A stretch of 64,000 nt of DNA, from contig NZ_JABBYJ010000001.1 in NCBI RefSeq assembly GCF_012932565.1, forward strand, positions 2,666,001 to 2,730,000. Reading direction: 5' to 3'. The notes below the pieces were generated by a model. That model was given only the letters and a program-made list of their open reading frames with translations. It searched no databases and had not been told where the DNA came from. The DNA is from Sneathiella limimaris (GTDB lineage Bacteria; Pseudomonadota; Alphaproteobacteria; Sneathiellales; Sneathiellaceae). Shown one piece after another: positions 42,494 to 51,857 of the stretch. The number at the start of each line of letters is the position of its first letter. Position 1 is the stretch's first letter. Position numbers and translations under genes: made by a program.

Positions 42494-43684
42494 TCAGGGT
42501 CTCGCAAGTCTGATCGCAGCAATCAGCGCCATAAAGCCAGTAACCAGAATTGCCAGCAAAACCTCAAGCACCAGATCATAGCCACCGATGGCCCACAATA
42601 AAGAGCCAATTAAGGCAGAGAAGGCATTACCAATAAAGAAAGGTACGGACATCGCCCCGGACTTTAACCCGAAATTTTCACCCCCTAATATTTCACGGGC
42701 AAGAACGGGCTTCATGATGCTGCTAACCCCAATACCGCTCCCTTGCAACGCAATAAAGACCGCGAGGAAAATGGGAAGTTTTGCCGCCAGCATCAAGGCG
42801 CCAACTGCTGAAATCGAGAAGACGAAACAAACAGCTGTAATGACAGAGTTGGAAAAAAATCGCCCGACGAGCGTTGCCACCACGCGACCGAAAACCTGCA
42901 TGGGTCCCATAAAGGACGCCGCCAGCACTGCCGTTCCCGCATCAATCTGCCGGTCTTCCAACAACAAAAGCAGATGATTGATCAAAGTGGCATGGGTCAT
43001 AAAGATCAAAGACAGGGCCAAGGTGATAAGCCAGAATTTCGGCCACAGCAAAAATCCGTATCTGGCCCGGCCAACGATCTGTTTCGCCTGCTCGATCGCT
43101 TCAAGAGCGCTATGATGATGGCCTAGGTTGCGGGCGCCGATCCACATCAAGGGTGCCCCAATAAAGGACACCAGCAGAACGAAGGCAAAAAGCGCATCCC
43201 GCCAGCCGAACAGATCCGAAAGGTGATGGGCGACCGGAAAAGAAATGGTACTGGCAAATCCCGCGACCAGGGTGATGAGGGTAATATGGGGCTTGGCGTC
43301 CGTCCCCTTCATCCGAATGACATAGGCAAAACACGGCTCATAAAGGGAGAAAGCCATGCAAACCCCAAGGCAGAGCCATACCCCATAAAAAAGGAAGAGC
43401 GTATCTACCAGGTACAACGTGCCAACCAGCAGCCCCCCAATAAAAGGCCCCCCGAATAGAAGATAGGGTCCCAGGTCCTTATCAATCAGCCGCCCTGCGA
43501 CGGGGGAGAAAACTGCCGAGGCCAGAATGGCGATCGTAAAACCAGAGGTGAGTTCTGCCCGGCTCCAGCCGAAGTCATTTTCCCAACGGACAATCATTGC
43601 CGGAAACAGGTAATAGGTCCCAGCCCAGATAAGGGTTTGCCCAAAAGCAAGACACCAGACCGACGTCCGGTCGCTAATTGTCAT
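42494..43684 (-). CDS. MFS transporter
   Basis: 396 residues with about 12 membrane helices; the second-helix loop reads VAGRLIDKDLG and the N-terminus SVWCLAFGQTLIWAGTYYLFPAMIVRWENDFGWSRAELTSGF. It is related in layout to the next MFS protein but clearly different in sequence. It lies 38 bases after the SDR gene on the same strand. The substrate is unknown; a small ketone-derived acid would match the neighbouring oxidoreductases. Confidence 0.9.
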   Translation of the reverse strand: MTISDRTSVWCLAFGQTLIWAGTYYLFPAMIVRWENDFGWSRAELTSGFTIAILASAVFSPVAGRLIDKDLGPYLLFGGPFIGGLLVGTLYLVDTLFLFYGVWLCLGVCMAFSLYEPCFAYVIRMKGTDAKPHITLITLVAGFASTISFPVAHHLSDLFGWRDALFAFVLLVSFIGAPLMWIGARNLGHHHSALEAIEQAKQIVGRARYGFLLWPKFWLITLALSLIFMTHATLINHLLLLLEDRQIDAGTAVLAASFMGPMQVFGRVVATLVGRFFSNSVITAVCFVFSISAVGALMLAAKLPIFLAVFIALQGSGIGVSSIMKPVLAREILGGENFGLKSGAMSVPFFIGNAFSALIGSLLWAIGGYDLVLEVLLAILVTGFMALIAAIRLARP

Positions 43685-43722
43685 GACGGAAAATCTCCGG
43701 CGAGGTTGTTTTCTTTCAACCT

Positions 43723-44490
43723 TTATTGTGCGAGGTACCCGCCGTCAATGGGAATTGAAGCGCCTGTCATGAATTTCGCCTTGTCAGAGGCTGCAAAGAG
43801 AATACCTGCGGCAATATCATCAGGCTCCCCAAAATGACCAAGTGGATGCAGGTCCCTGATTTTCTTCTCCAAGACATCCTTGTGGCTGTGAACATCCAGC
43901 ACGTCGCGAACCATTGGGGTTTCGATATAGCCAGGCTGAATGGCGTTGACACGGATATTGTAATTATACTGTGCACAATAGAGTGCCGCTGCCTTTGTAA
44001 AGCTTTTCACTGCGCCTTTGGTGGCACAATATCCAACGGCTGCAAAGATCCCCACATCAGACGCAATAGAGGCGATATTGACGATAGCTCCGCCCCGGCC
44101 TTTCATCTCATGGATGGCATGCTTTACCCCAAGGAACGTGCCGTCCATATTAACTGCCTGCTGGGTACGCCACCGCTCCAGTGTCATATCCTCTAATGGG
44201 TCGGAAAAAGAGATACCTGCACTGTTGACCAGAACATCCAGTGGCCCATAAATGCTTTTCACGTCCTTCAAGACCTGTACCCAGGCATCTTCATTTGCTA
44301 CGTCATGCTGCAAGAAATGGAATTTGGCTGGGTTATTAATCTCGTCAGACAACTTGCTGCCCGCTTCCACATTGATATCCGTTCCGACAACAAAGGCCCC
44401 TTCCGCCAAGAATTGCCGAACGGTGGCCTTTCCGATGCCGGATGCTGCGCCCGTGACAACTATGACCTTTCCCGAAAACTCTCCCATCAT
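43723..44490 (-). CDS. Short-chain dehydrogenase/reductase
   Basis: 255 residues. Cofactor motif VTGAASGIGKATV, NSAGISFSDPLEDM, catalytic Ser-Tyr-Lys in NIASIASDVGIFAAVGYCATKGAVKSFTK, and the closing segment FMTGASIPIDGGYLAQ. It oxidises or reduces a secondary alcohol or ketone with NAD(P). Its divergent partner is a Baeyer-Villiger monooxygenase that acts on ketones, so alcohol-to-ketone conversion is a reasonable role. Confidence 0.92.
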   Translation of the reverse strand: MMGEFSGKVIVVTGAASGIGKATVRQFLAEGAFVVGTDINVEAGSKLSDEINNPAKFHFLQHDVANEDAWVQVLKDVKSIYGPLDVLVNSAGISFSDPLEDMTLERWRTQQAVNMDGTFLGVKHAIHEMKGRGGAIVNIASIASDVGIFAAVGYCATKGAVKSFTKAAALYCAQYNYNIRVNAIQPGYIETPMVRDVLDVHSHKDVLEKKIRDLHPLGHFGEPDDIAAGILFAASDKAKFMTGASIPIDGGYLAQ

Positions 44491-44664
44491 CTCCCCCTCC
44501 TTTTTATTTTTATCAGATGTTTTATACAGCCGTGATGGGCAGCTTACCCAGCGTCACGGGATATATCAATAAAATGTGGATTTCATTTTTTGAACAAAGC
44601 ACTTAAACTGGATTGAATTAAAAGAGAGAAATATCTCCGCCCTAAAGAAGCAAGAAGGTCACTG

Positions 44665-46578
44665 ATGACACAAAGCCCAATGCAGGAAATCACCGACGGC
44701 GCCCTTAAAGAGGCCCTGAACGACGCAAACATTCCAACCCTGATAATGACGATCTGCCAAATCAGTGGCGATCATTCATTATTGGATGGACCCTACAGGC
44801 CTTCGAAAAGTCTGGATGGCGTTCGCAATATGCCGCTTGAGTTTCAGGACGAAATTCGCAACCAAGCCTTTCAGTTAATTACAGAACTCCGCGATGGCAA
44901 ACGCAAAGCCGCAGGTCTTCCGGATAAGGAAACCCTGCAAAAGATGTTATCCCTATACGTGGGTGAGCCGGTTGGCCCTGAATATGTCCCTATGTTTATA
45001 GAGGATATGGGATTTGAGAATGCCCTTGAAAAATCCGTAACGTGGTCGACCAGTCAAGCACCAGCAAAGCTGGAAGACAATCACATGGTAATCGCAGGTG
45101 CGGGTCTTTCTGGCATTGGGGCAGCGATCCATCTGAAGAAAGCCGGTATCCCCTTTACCATTATTGAAAAGAATGAAAGCCTTGGCGGGACCTGGTTTGA
45201 AAACAGCTATCCAGCCTGCGGCGTGGATACGCCCAACCATTTCTATTCTTTCTCTTTTGAGCCCAATTCAGACTGGTCGGGCTATTATTCCAAGCGCGAT
45301 GAGATATACGCCTATATCCAAAAGGTTGCTGATAAATATGGGCTTCTGGAGCATATCCGCTTTGGCTGCAAAATCGATCAGGCCCGGTATGATGAGGCCT
45401 CAAAAGGATGGGTTATTGACCTGACGGATAAGGATGGTGCCCAAGAACAACTCAATCCCCGCTTCTTTATCAGCGCGGTTGGCCAACTCAACCAACCCCA
45501 GATCCCGGACTTCAAAGGACTGGACAGCTTTGAAGGGCCAGCATTTCATTCAGCCAGGTGGCGACATGATGTGTCCTTGAAAAACAAGAAAGTTGTGGTC
45601 GTGGGGACCGGTGCCTCTTCCATGCAGCTATGTCCTGAGATCGCCAAAGAGGTTAAAGATCTGACAATCCTGCAAAGGACACCCCATTGGATCAGAATGT
45701 TGCCTGACTATCACCGGACTGTCAGCGACGGCAAGAAATGGCTCCTCAAGCACCTGCCCTATTATCAAAGCTGGTACCGCTTCCGGCTCTTCTGGAGTTA
45801 CGGAGATGGGATTTGGGATAGCTTGCATAAAGATCCTAACTGGCCTGATCAGGCACATTCTCTGAACTCAGAAAATGCTCGTCACAGGGAGATTTACATC
45901 CAGAATTTACGGGATGCCCTAAACGGTCGGGAGGATTTGCTGAAAAAAGTGGTGCCGGAATATCCACCCTTTGCCAAGAGGATGCTGATTGACAATCACT
46001 GGTGCGACATGCTGCAGCAAGACAATGTCCATCTGGAAACTGCTGGCGTTCAGGAAATTTCCAAAACCGGAATAACAGACAGCAATGGCAAATTTCATGA
46101 AGCGGATGTTCTGATTTTTGGGACAGGCTTTGATGCAGTGAACTTGCTCGGCTCCCTCGACATTCGCGGGCGAAGTGGCAGATCCATCCATGATATCTGG
46201 GGTGAAGATCCCCGCGCCTATTTGGGCATGACCGCCCCGGATTTTCCAAACTTCTTTATGTTTTATGGCCCCAACACCAATCTGGCACATGGGGGCAGTC
46301 TGATATTCCATATCGAATGTCAGGCCCGCTACATCACCCGCTGCCTGATCCACATGATCGAAGAGGATTGGCAAGAAATTGAGGTCAAAGACACTGCCCA
46401 TGATCGCTATAACGCAAAGGTGGATGCCGAGCATGACGCCATGGTCTGGACCCATCCTGGGGTCAATAACTGGTACCGCAACTCAAAAGGACGCGTTGTG
46501 TCAGTCTCCCCCTGGCGATTGGTGGATTACTGGTCCATGACCCGCGATACAGATTTTGAGGATTATAAATTCGCCTGA
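44665..46578 (+). CDS. Flavin-dependent Baeyer-Villiger monooxygenase (4-hydroxyacetophenone monooxygenase-like)
   Basis: 637 residues. An N-terminal extension of about 140 residues, as in the 4-hydroxyacetophenone monooxygenase group, precedes the FAD-binding start HMVIAGAGLSGIGAAIHL. The Baeyer-Villiger fingerprint F-x-G-x-x-x-H-x-x-x-W reads FEGPAFHSARW, and an NADPH-binding VVVGTGASSMQL follows. These enzymes insert oxygen next to a carbonyl, giving esters or lactones. No esterase is adjacent. Divergent from the SDR-MFS-MFS group. Confidence 0.93.
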   Translation: MTQSPMQEITDGALKEALNDANIPTLIMTICQISGDHSLLDGPYRPSKSLDGVRNMPLEFQDEIRNQAFQLITELRDGKRKAAGLPDKETLQKMLSLYVGEPVGPEYVPMFIEDMGFENALEKSVTWSTSQAPAKLEDNHMVIAGAGLSGIGAAIHLKKAGIPFTIIEKNESLGGTWFENSYPACGVDTPNHFYSFSFEPNSDWSGYYSKRDEIYAYIQKVADKYGLLEHIRFGCKIDQARYDEASKGWVIDLTDKDGAQEQLNPRFFISAVGQLNQPQIPDFKGLDSFEGPAFHSARWRHDVSLKNKKVVVVGTGASSMQLCPEIAKEVKDLTILQRTPHWIRMLPDYHRTVSDGKKWLLKHLPYYQSWYRFRLFWSYGDGIWDSLHKDPNWPDQAHSLNSENARHREIYIQNLRDALNGREDLLKKVVPEYPPFAKRMLIDNHWCDMLQQDNVHLETAGVQEISKTGITDSNGKFHEADVLIFGTGFDAVNLLGSLDIRGRSGRSIHDIWGEDPRAYLGMTAPDFPNFFMFYGPNTNLAHGGSLIFHIECQARYITRCLIHMIEEDWQEIEVKDTAHDRYNAKVDAEHDAMVWTHPGVNNWYRNSKGRVVSVSPWRLVDYWSMTRDTDFEDYKFA

Positions 46579-46595
46579 TACCGGACCGGGATCAG

Positions 46596-46835
46596 CTATT
46601 CAGTGTCAACCCTGTGACGCAGATCATCCTTGATATGATCCAGGGTTGCCCATCTTTTGAAATAGTAATTACCGATCACGCTGCCGATGAGGAAACAGGC
46701 GATAAAGCCCACAACGCCTTCCACTCCGCGCCAGTTCATCCAGATCAAAAGCCCCAACAGGGAAAAGCCTAACGGGATTATAAATTTGATCCATGGAACC
46801 CATTTTTGCGTTGCCGGTGACAGCTTTTGCCCCAT
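46596..46835 (-). CDS. Small membrane protein, unknown
   Basis: 79 residues with two membrane helices (WIKFIIPLGFSLLGLLIWMNW and VEGVVGFIACFLIGSVIGNYYF) and a charged C-terminal tail. No family recognised. Convergent with the monooxygenase gene, on the same strand as and 69 bases downstream of the DMT-type exporter gene. Confidence 0.65.
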   Translation of the reverse strand: MGQKLSPATQKWVPWIKFIIPLGFSLLGLLIWMNWRGVEGVVGFIACFLIGSVIGNYYFKRWATLDHIKDDLRHRVDTE

Positions 46836-46904
46836 TTCAAATCGCCTTTATTGTTTTGCGCCGTCAAAGGGTAACAAATCCATTCCCAACTGGCGACCGA
46901 CATT

Positions 46905-47816
46905 TCAGGGTAAAGGAACAGGTTTCTTTTTTCGGGTCGGAAAGTTTATGGCTGCCACACCAATAACCGCTGCGAGGATGCCAATTCCCATGACGGGTGT
47001 GATTGTCTCCCCCAAGAAAACAACCCCTAACATGACCCCAAATCCGGCACGTAAATAGGCCTGACTGGCGGCCCCGAGTGATCCTAGGGTTTTCACCAAA
47101 CGAAAATAGAGAAGCAATGCGCAGCCAGTGCATAAAATGGAAAGTGCTGTCGCCGCACCAAGCGCCTTTAAGGAAGGCGTCAGGGTCCAGGGCTGATCGA
47201 TAATCAGGCAGGCCGGGATCAAGACAACTGCGGACCAGATCATAGTGCCGGTTGCGGTTACGCTGGCCGACAGGTGTCCAAACCGTTTCCCGTAAATCGC
47301 AGCACATCCATAGAGGGCGGCACTCCCAACGGCAGCAAGTTGTCCCGCCACCTGTTGTCCCAATCCCTGCAATGCATCCAACCCCACAATCATTACAACC
47401 CCAGCCAGCCCTAGAAAGGCACCACTTAATTTGAGGAGATTGGTGCTTTCATGTCGGGTGATGAAAAAGGTGAACAGAAAGACAAAAATAGGTGATGTTG
47501 AGTTCAGGACACTGGTCAGTGCGCTATCCACATATTGCTGCCCCCAGGCCAATAAAACCCAGGCGCCAAAGCTGTTGAGAAAAGCTTGAATGAGGAGCAT
47601 CTGCCATGTCTTCCCATCCCGCGGAAGCCGTTCGCGGCGAACGCCAATGACCACCAGCAGAAAGACAGCTGCCCCCGTCACCCGAAAGGCGATCAGTGTC
47701 ACCGGAGGTAACTCGGTTACAGCTACCTTCAGGAACAAGTAGGAAGATCCCCAGAGCAAAGCCAATAACGCAAGGCAGCAAAGCTCAATCCAGAGTGGAG
47801 ATGTTGTTTTCGTCAT
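46905..47816 (-). CDS. DMT-family exporter (EamA domains)
   Basis: 303 residues with ten membrane helices in two EamA repeats (about 10-140 and 155-290). The repeat signatures are LLWGSSYLFLKVAV with PPVTLIAFRVTGAAVF, and LGAASQAYLRAGFGVMLGVVFLGETI near the end. The family exports amino acids, nucleosides or other metabolites. Downstream of the methylthioribose genes on the same strand but separated by a hairpin, so its part in that pathway is uncertain. Confidence 0.9.
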   Translation of the reverse strand: MTKTTSPLWIELCCLALLALLWGSSYLFLKVAVTELPPVTLIAFRVTGAAVFLLVVIGVRRERLPRDGKTWQMLLIQAFLNSFGAWVLLAWGQQYVDSALTSVLNSTSPIFVFLFTFFITRHESTNLLKLSGAFLGLAGVVMIVGLDALQGLGQQVAGQLAAVGSAALYGCAAIYGKRFGHLSASVTATGTMIWSAVVLIPACLIIDQPWTLTPSLKALGAATALSILCTGCALLLYFRLVKTLGSLGAASQAYLRAGFGVMLGVVFLGETITPVMGIGILAAVIGVAAINFPTRKKKPVPLP

Positions 47817-47875
47817 AACCTGAACTTTTCATTTTTATCGTTAGGGGACTACAGGTACCACGAACAAGTACAAGA

Positions 47876-47899
47876 AAGCTTCGATGAAGGTCGAAGCTT
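47876..47899 (-). terminator. Hairpin after the class II aldolase gene
   Basis: AAGCTTCGA and TCGAAGCTT pair perfectly around a 6-base loop; the T tract that follows on the minus strand is short, so termination may be weak. Confidence 0.5.
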
Positions 47900-47920
47900 A
47901 TGAGAATACTATGTGATCGA

Positions 47921-48577
47921 TCAATGGGACTGATTGCTAGCTTGATTGGCAAACTGACCGTAAGTTTTAAACTTCTCCAACACTTCGTCCATTTCAGTAT
48001 CGCTGAGGATATTTGCCCCACCAACCTGTAACGTCCGCCAGTAGATTTCACATAAGTTTTCAACCTCTACCGCCATTGCAAAGGCCTTTGGCAAGGTCTC
48101 TCCGGCTGCGAGCATCCCGTGATTTCCAAGCAAGCAAGCCTTTCGATCAGTCATTGCGATCCGAACGGCATCACTGAGCTCCTGCGTTCCGAAAGTAAAA
48201 TATGGAGTACAGCGGATATCTTTTCCGCCAGCCACCGCGATCATATAGTGAAAAGGCGGAATATCCTTTCCAAGGCAGGCCAAACTGGTGGCAAATGGGG
48301 AGTGCACATGAACAATCGCGCCAAATTCAGGCCGGAGTTCATATAGATCTTTATGAAAACGCCACTCGCTGGAGGGTTTTCGAAACCCCTTGATGGCCTC
48401 AGTTTTCAGGGACATAAAAACCATGTCATCGGGCGTGCAATCGTCATAAAGCATGCCTGTTGGCGTGATCAGATATCCATCCTTGTAACGGACACTGACA
48501 TTCCCTGCAGATCCTTCATTCAGACCAGCGGCGGTCATTTCTTTTGCCGTTTGAAGCAGCTCTTCTTTTAAGGACAT
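47921..48577 (-). CDS. Class II aldolase, probably 5-methylthioribulose-1-phosphate aldolase (Ald2)
   Basis: 218 residues from the ATG at 48577, 4 bases after the mtnA stop. Zinc-dependent class II aldolase/adducin fold: GNVSVRYKDGYLITPTGM, the metal pair in IVHVHSPFATSLACL, and GNHGMLAAG with the third His. It is adjacent to mtnA, as in Rhodospirillum rubrum, where Ald2 splits methylthioribulose-1-phosphate into dihydroxyacetone phosphate and methylthioacetaldehyde. The dehydratase MtnB has the same fold and is the main alternative, but no mtnC or mtnD follows here. Confidence 0.82.
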   Translation of the reverse strand: MSLKEELLQTAKEMTAAGLNEGSAGNVSVRYKDGYLITPTGMLYDDCTPDDMVFMSLKTEAIKGFRKPSSEWRFHKDLYELRPEFGAIVHVHSPFATSLACLGKDIPPFHYMIAVAGGKDIRCTPYFTFGTQELSDAVRIAMTDRKACLLGNHGMLAAGETLPKAFAMAVEVENLCEIYWRTLQVGGANILSDTEMDEVLEKFKTYGQFANQASNQSH

Positions 48578-48581
48578 TGGA

Positions 48582-49652
48582 TTAATTTCCCCCGAACAAA
48601 CGCTTGAGCTCCGTCTCATAATCACCTGTAATCAATGCCTTTTCCGTAATCAGCCCAGCCACTAATTCGTGAGGTGTCACGTCAAAGGCCGGATTTCGGG
48701 TTTTGACGCCATCCGGGGCAGTTCGAACGCCGGCAAGAGTGGTGACCTCGTCTCCATCGCGTTCCTCTATCGGAATGTCATCCCCAGTTGGGCAGTTCAA
48801 ATCAATGGTAGATGATGGGCAAGCCACGTAAAAAGGAATACTGAAATATTTGGCCAGAATTGCAACGCCAAGTGTTCCAATTTTATTGGCAACATCACCA
48901 TTGGCCGCCACCCGGTCAGTACCTGTTATGACCATATCTATCAGGCCTTCTTTCATCAGGTGAGCAGCCATATTGTCCGTGATCAGCGTAACATCGAGAC
49001 CTGCGGTCTTCAGCTCCCACGATGTCAGTCTCGCCCCTTGCAGAAGGGGCCGCGTTTCATCAGCATAAACCCGAAAGGAAACGCCGTTCTGATGAGCCAT
49101 ATACATGGGCGCGGTTGCCGTTCCAAGTTCCGACGTGGCGAGTGAGCCAGCGTTGCAATGGGTCAAGACACCCATGCCCGGCTTTATCAGATCCACTCCG
49201 TTTCGTCCCATGCCAAGACAGAGTTGGATATCCTCTTGGTGGATCTTTTCTGCTTCCGTAACGAGGGCTTGATGAATTTCATCTGCAGGCCCGCCCTTCA
49301 AGGAAAGAGCTCTCACCATCATCCGGCGCATGGCCCAGCCAAGATTGACCGCTGTTGGCCGGGAACTATCCAGATACTCAGCAAACTGCTGTGCTTTTTC
49401 CAGATACTCAGCGCTCTGCAAATGCTGGTGAGATTGAAGCGCGACACACAGTCCATAGGCTGCTGCAATCCCAATAGCGGGTGCACCGCGAACTTTTAAA
49501 GCCTTGATAGAGGCCCAGACTTGCTCAACCGTTTCCTGGTGTTCCATGATCGCATCATGAGGCAGGCGGGTTTGATCCAGCAGGTAGAGTTTCCCCTCCT
49601 CCCATCGGATGGCTCGAGGCAGATCCCTTGGCAAAAGCTCCATGTTCGTCAC
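48582..49652 (-). CDS. mtnA: S-methyl-5-thioribose-1-phosphate isomerase MtnA
   Basis: 356 residues of the MtnA/eIF2B-like family. Typical segments: KVRGAPAIGIAAAYGLCVAL, HCNAGSLATSELGTATAPMYMAHQNG with the active Cys, DNMAAHLMKEGLIDMVITGTDRVAANGDVANKIGT with the active Asp, and NPAFDVTPHELVAGLITE near the end. It isomerises methylthioribose-1-phosphate to methylthioribulose-1-phosphate in methylthioadenosine salvage. The aldolase gene starts 4 bases after its stop. Confidence 0.95.
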   Translation of the reverse strand: MTNMELLPRDLPRAIRWEEGKLYLLDQTRLPHDAIMEHQETVEQVWASIKALKVRGAPAIGIAAAYGLCVALQSHQHLQSAEYLEKAQQFAEYLDSSRPTAVNLGWAMRRMMVRALSLKGGPADEIHQALVTEAEKIHQEDIQLCLGMGRNGVDLIKPGMGVLTHCNAGSLATSELGTATAPMYMAHQNGVSFRVYADETRPLLQGARLTSWELKTAGLDVTLITDNMAAHLMKEGLIDMVITGTDRVAANGDVANKIGTLGVAILAKYFSIPFYVACPSSTIDLNCPTGDDIPIEERDGDEVTTLAGVRTAPDGVKTRNPAFDVTPHELVAGLITEKALITGDYETELKRLFGGN

Positions 49653-49671
49653 GTTTTATGCTCCCGTAAAT

Positions 49672-49701
49672 GAAAAGCCGGACTAATCAGCCCGGCTTTC
49701 A
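49672..49701 (-). terminator. Terminator after the aspartoacylase-like gene
   Basis: On the minus strand GAAAGCCGGGCTGATTAGTCCGGCTTTTC folds into a hairpin followed by a short T-rich stretch; it separates this gene from mtnA. Confidence 0.75.
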
Positions 49702-49754
49702 GCTTATCCCATTCCTCAGCGAGAACACAGAGGACAGTATAATTTTTCCAAGGA

Positions 49755-50723
49755 TTAATCCTCGATGATGCGGCCCCAACGAACTGCACTATGCCCTTTC
49801 TTGATATTCAGAGACGGCATGACAAGGACGGCTTTGTCATAAGGGGTTGTGACCGGCTTATCGCCGTCATACCCGATGACAGTTCCTTTGGAGTGAATAA
49901 CTTCCATCCCCTCATAGTCTTCCGCATATTCGAACGCGTCGGTTTCTACGGTGTAGGGGCCGCTGACCTCGACAAAAACCTGTTCTGGCAAGTCATCAGC
50001 AGTCGGGCCAAATTTCTCCACCAAATCTTTGGGGATCATGTCAAAGACATCAAGAAGGCGGTACACAGATTTAATGGCAAGATCTGCTGTTTCCTTGGCC
50101 CAATGGGTCCCGCATTCAATAAGCAACGCATTTTTATCGGACGCGGGGTTGATGAAATCCACATAGTCCCTCATGCGCGTTCCATTGGCATGGCCAGAAT
50201 CTGTAATCACATATTTAGGCAGCCCAATTTTTTTCGCATAATCGCGCCCCTTGGCAACCGGTCCAGCCATCATCAATGGATCAGGTGAAATGAGCATGGA
50301 ATGAATATCAAACAGATAATCCACTGTCTCAACGATCGGGCGTACTTCCCGTGCGCGTTTTAACTCTACACTATCGCGAGGACCATCCAGAATTTCTGGT
50401 GTCCAAACCCGGTTGAAATCCTCATCGACGAAACGGGACTTTGTGGGGTCCTCTGGATTGAAGCTGTGAAAGGCCGCAACATTCATGAAAGCGAGCGTGA
50501 GTTTGCCTTTCAAGGGTTTGACATTCTGCTTGAACAGATGGTCAACAGCGATCGCGCCGCAGAGCTCATTGCCATGAACAACTGCGCTGATCATCACATG
50601 CGGTCCGTCGACACCGGAGTCCAGAGTGGTTACATAATCAACTCCGGTGTTCCCCTCTTTATAAGCGCTGATATCCGGCGCCTGTAATTCGATGTTAAAC
50701 TCGGGGGTTTCTGTTTCTATCAT
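49755..50723 (-). CDS. Succinylglutamate desuccinylase/aspartoacylase family amidohydrolase
   Basis: 322 residues. Zinc ligands are in VVHGNELCG (His, Glu) and the FDIHSM segment; a C-terminal beta domain (about 235-320) is present. The family cleaves N-acyl-amino acids such as N-succinylglutamate, N-acetylaspartate or N-acetyl diaminobutyrate. The gene follows the LysR gene by 19 bases and is opposite an ABC importer and an N-formylglutamate amidohydrolase gene, so it probably acts on an imported N-acyl-amino acid. Clearly different from doeB at 11799-12818. Confidence 0.88.
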   Translation of the reverse strand: MIETETPEFNIELQAPDISAYKEGNTGVDYVTTLDSGVDGPHVMISAVVHGNELCGAIAVDHLFKQNVKPLKGKLTLAFMNVAAFHSFNPEDPTKSRFVDEDFNRVWTPEILDGPRDSVELKRAREVRPIVETVDYLFDIHSMLISPDPLMMAGPVAKGRDYAKKIGLPKYVITDSGHANGTRMRDYVDFINPASDKNALLIECGTHWAKETADLAIKSVYRLLDVFDMIPKDLVEKFGPTADDLPEQVFVEVSGPYTVETDAFEYAEDYEGMEVIHSKGTVIGYDGDKPVTTPYDKAVLVMPSLNIKKGHSAVRWGRIIED

Positions 50724-50742
50724 TTTCCTAAATCCAATACAC

Positions 50743-51675
50743 TTAAACGGAGGAGGATGCCGACTGTTCCATCAGATACGCCACATGGTTCTTCAAGTGA
50801 GTGGCGAAAATCCGGGTCAGTTCGGAAATGGGTTGGCTTGCCGGATAGGCAAACGCGTAATCATATTTCATGTCATACTTGAAGGGTCGGATCTGAACCC
50901 CAAGGCGGCGATGACGCTCCGCTGTTATCTCGTTCACAATCGTGATGCCCAGCCCCTCCTCTACCAGAACACAGGCCATCTCGATTGTAGAAGTCTCAAG
51001 GCGTACTTTGGGGATATAGCCTGCAGCAGAGAAAAGCTCCTCAAGCCGGTGGCGGGAATGGTGCGCACGGGACATCGGGATAAGGTTTTCATCCTTGATA
51101 TCCTCTATTGTAATCACTTCCTTTTTGCCAAGAGGATGACCATCCGGCACAACACAAACAGCTCTAGGAGTTCCAAGAGACTCTGTCTTTAGACCGGGAT
51201 GAGTTATCGGCATGGAAACAAGAGCTGCATCCACCCTGTGATCTGCGACCATCTCCATTGCACTTCGACTGGTGCGAGTTTCAACGGTCACTTTCACATC
51301 CGGGTAGTCATCGAGGAAACGTTTTATGGCGTGAGGAAGCAAACTCAGGCTGAGGCTTGGAACCGCAGCGATCTGGATTTGTCCAGTTGTCAGGCTTTCC
51401 TTGTTGCGGGCGGAATTAACGACGTCTTCAATACCATCAAAGGCCTTCTTGGTTGCGGCATGAAGTCGCAAGGCAGCCTCGGTCGGGACAAGGCGACCCC
51501 CTTCCCGATTAAAAAGATCCAGACCGAGATCTTTTTCTAACTGGGTGACGTTACGGCTAACCGCCGGCTGGGACATCCCCAGCCGTATTGCTGATTTGGT
51601 TGTCGAACCTTCTTCAACAACTGAGTTAAAAATTTCAAGCTGCCGGAAGTTCAGACCGTTGGACATATCCGTCAT
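50743..51675 (-). CDS. LysR-family transcriptional regulator
   Basis: 310 residues from the ATG at 51675 (another ATG at codon 4). N-terminal helix-turn-helix LNFRQLEIFNSVVEEGSTTKSAIRLGMSQPAVSRNVTQLEKDLGLDLF and a periplasmic-binding-like effector domain (about 95-300). It is divergent from the five-gene ABC importer operon and upstream of the aspartoacylase-like gene, so it most likely senses the imported compound and controls both arms from the 182-bp spacer. Confidence 0.93.
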   Translation of the reverse strand: MTDMSNGLNFRQLEIFNSVVEEGSTTKSAIRLGMSQPAVSRNVTQLEKDLGLDLFNREGGRLVPTEAALRLHAATKKAFDGIEDVVNSARNKESLTTGQIQIAAVPSLSLSLLPHAIKRFLDDYPDVKVTVETRTSRSAMEMVADHRVDAALVSMPITHPGLKTESLGTPRAVCVVPDGHPLGKKEVITIEDIKDENLIPMSRAHHSRHRLEELFSAAGYIPKVRLETSTIEMACVLVEEGLGITIVNEITAERHRRLGVQIRPFKYDMKYDYAFAYPASQPISELTRIFATHLKNHVAYLMEQSASSSV

Positions 51676-51857
51676 TATTTTCGTTTTCCCGCCCTGAATG
51701 TATGCGCCAAGTGAATAGCTTTTAAAAAACACTATACATATACGCATAAGATGTCTACAGTCTCGTCAGATCAATTTTGCAAAAGATTGACTGACTAGCG
51801 TGAAGCCTTCTTCCACCGGGAGAAGCAAAGTTTTCTCTATAGACAGGGAGTCAATAA
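51676..51857. promoter_or_regulatory. LysR/ABC operon control region
   Basis: An imperfect inverted repeat, GTCAGATCAATTTT (51765-51778) with AAAAGATTGACTGAC (about 51781-51795), lies near the middle. It is a candidate LysR site, but the exact T-N11-A element is not evident. GACAGGGAG precedes the importer start. Confidence 0.4.
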
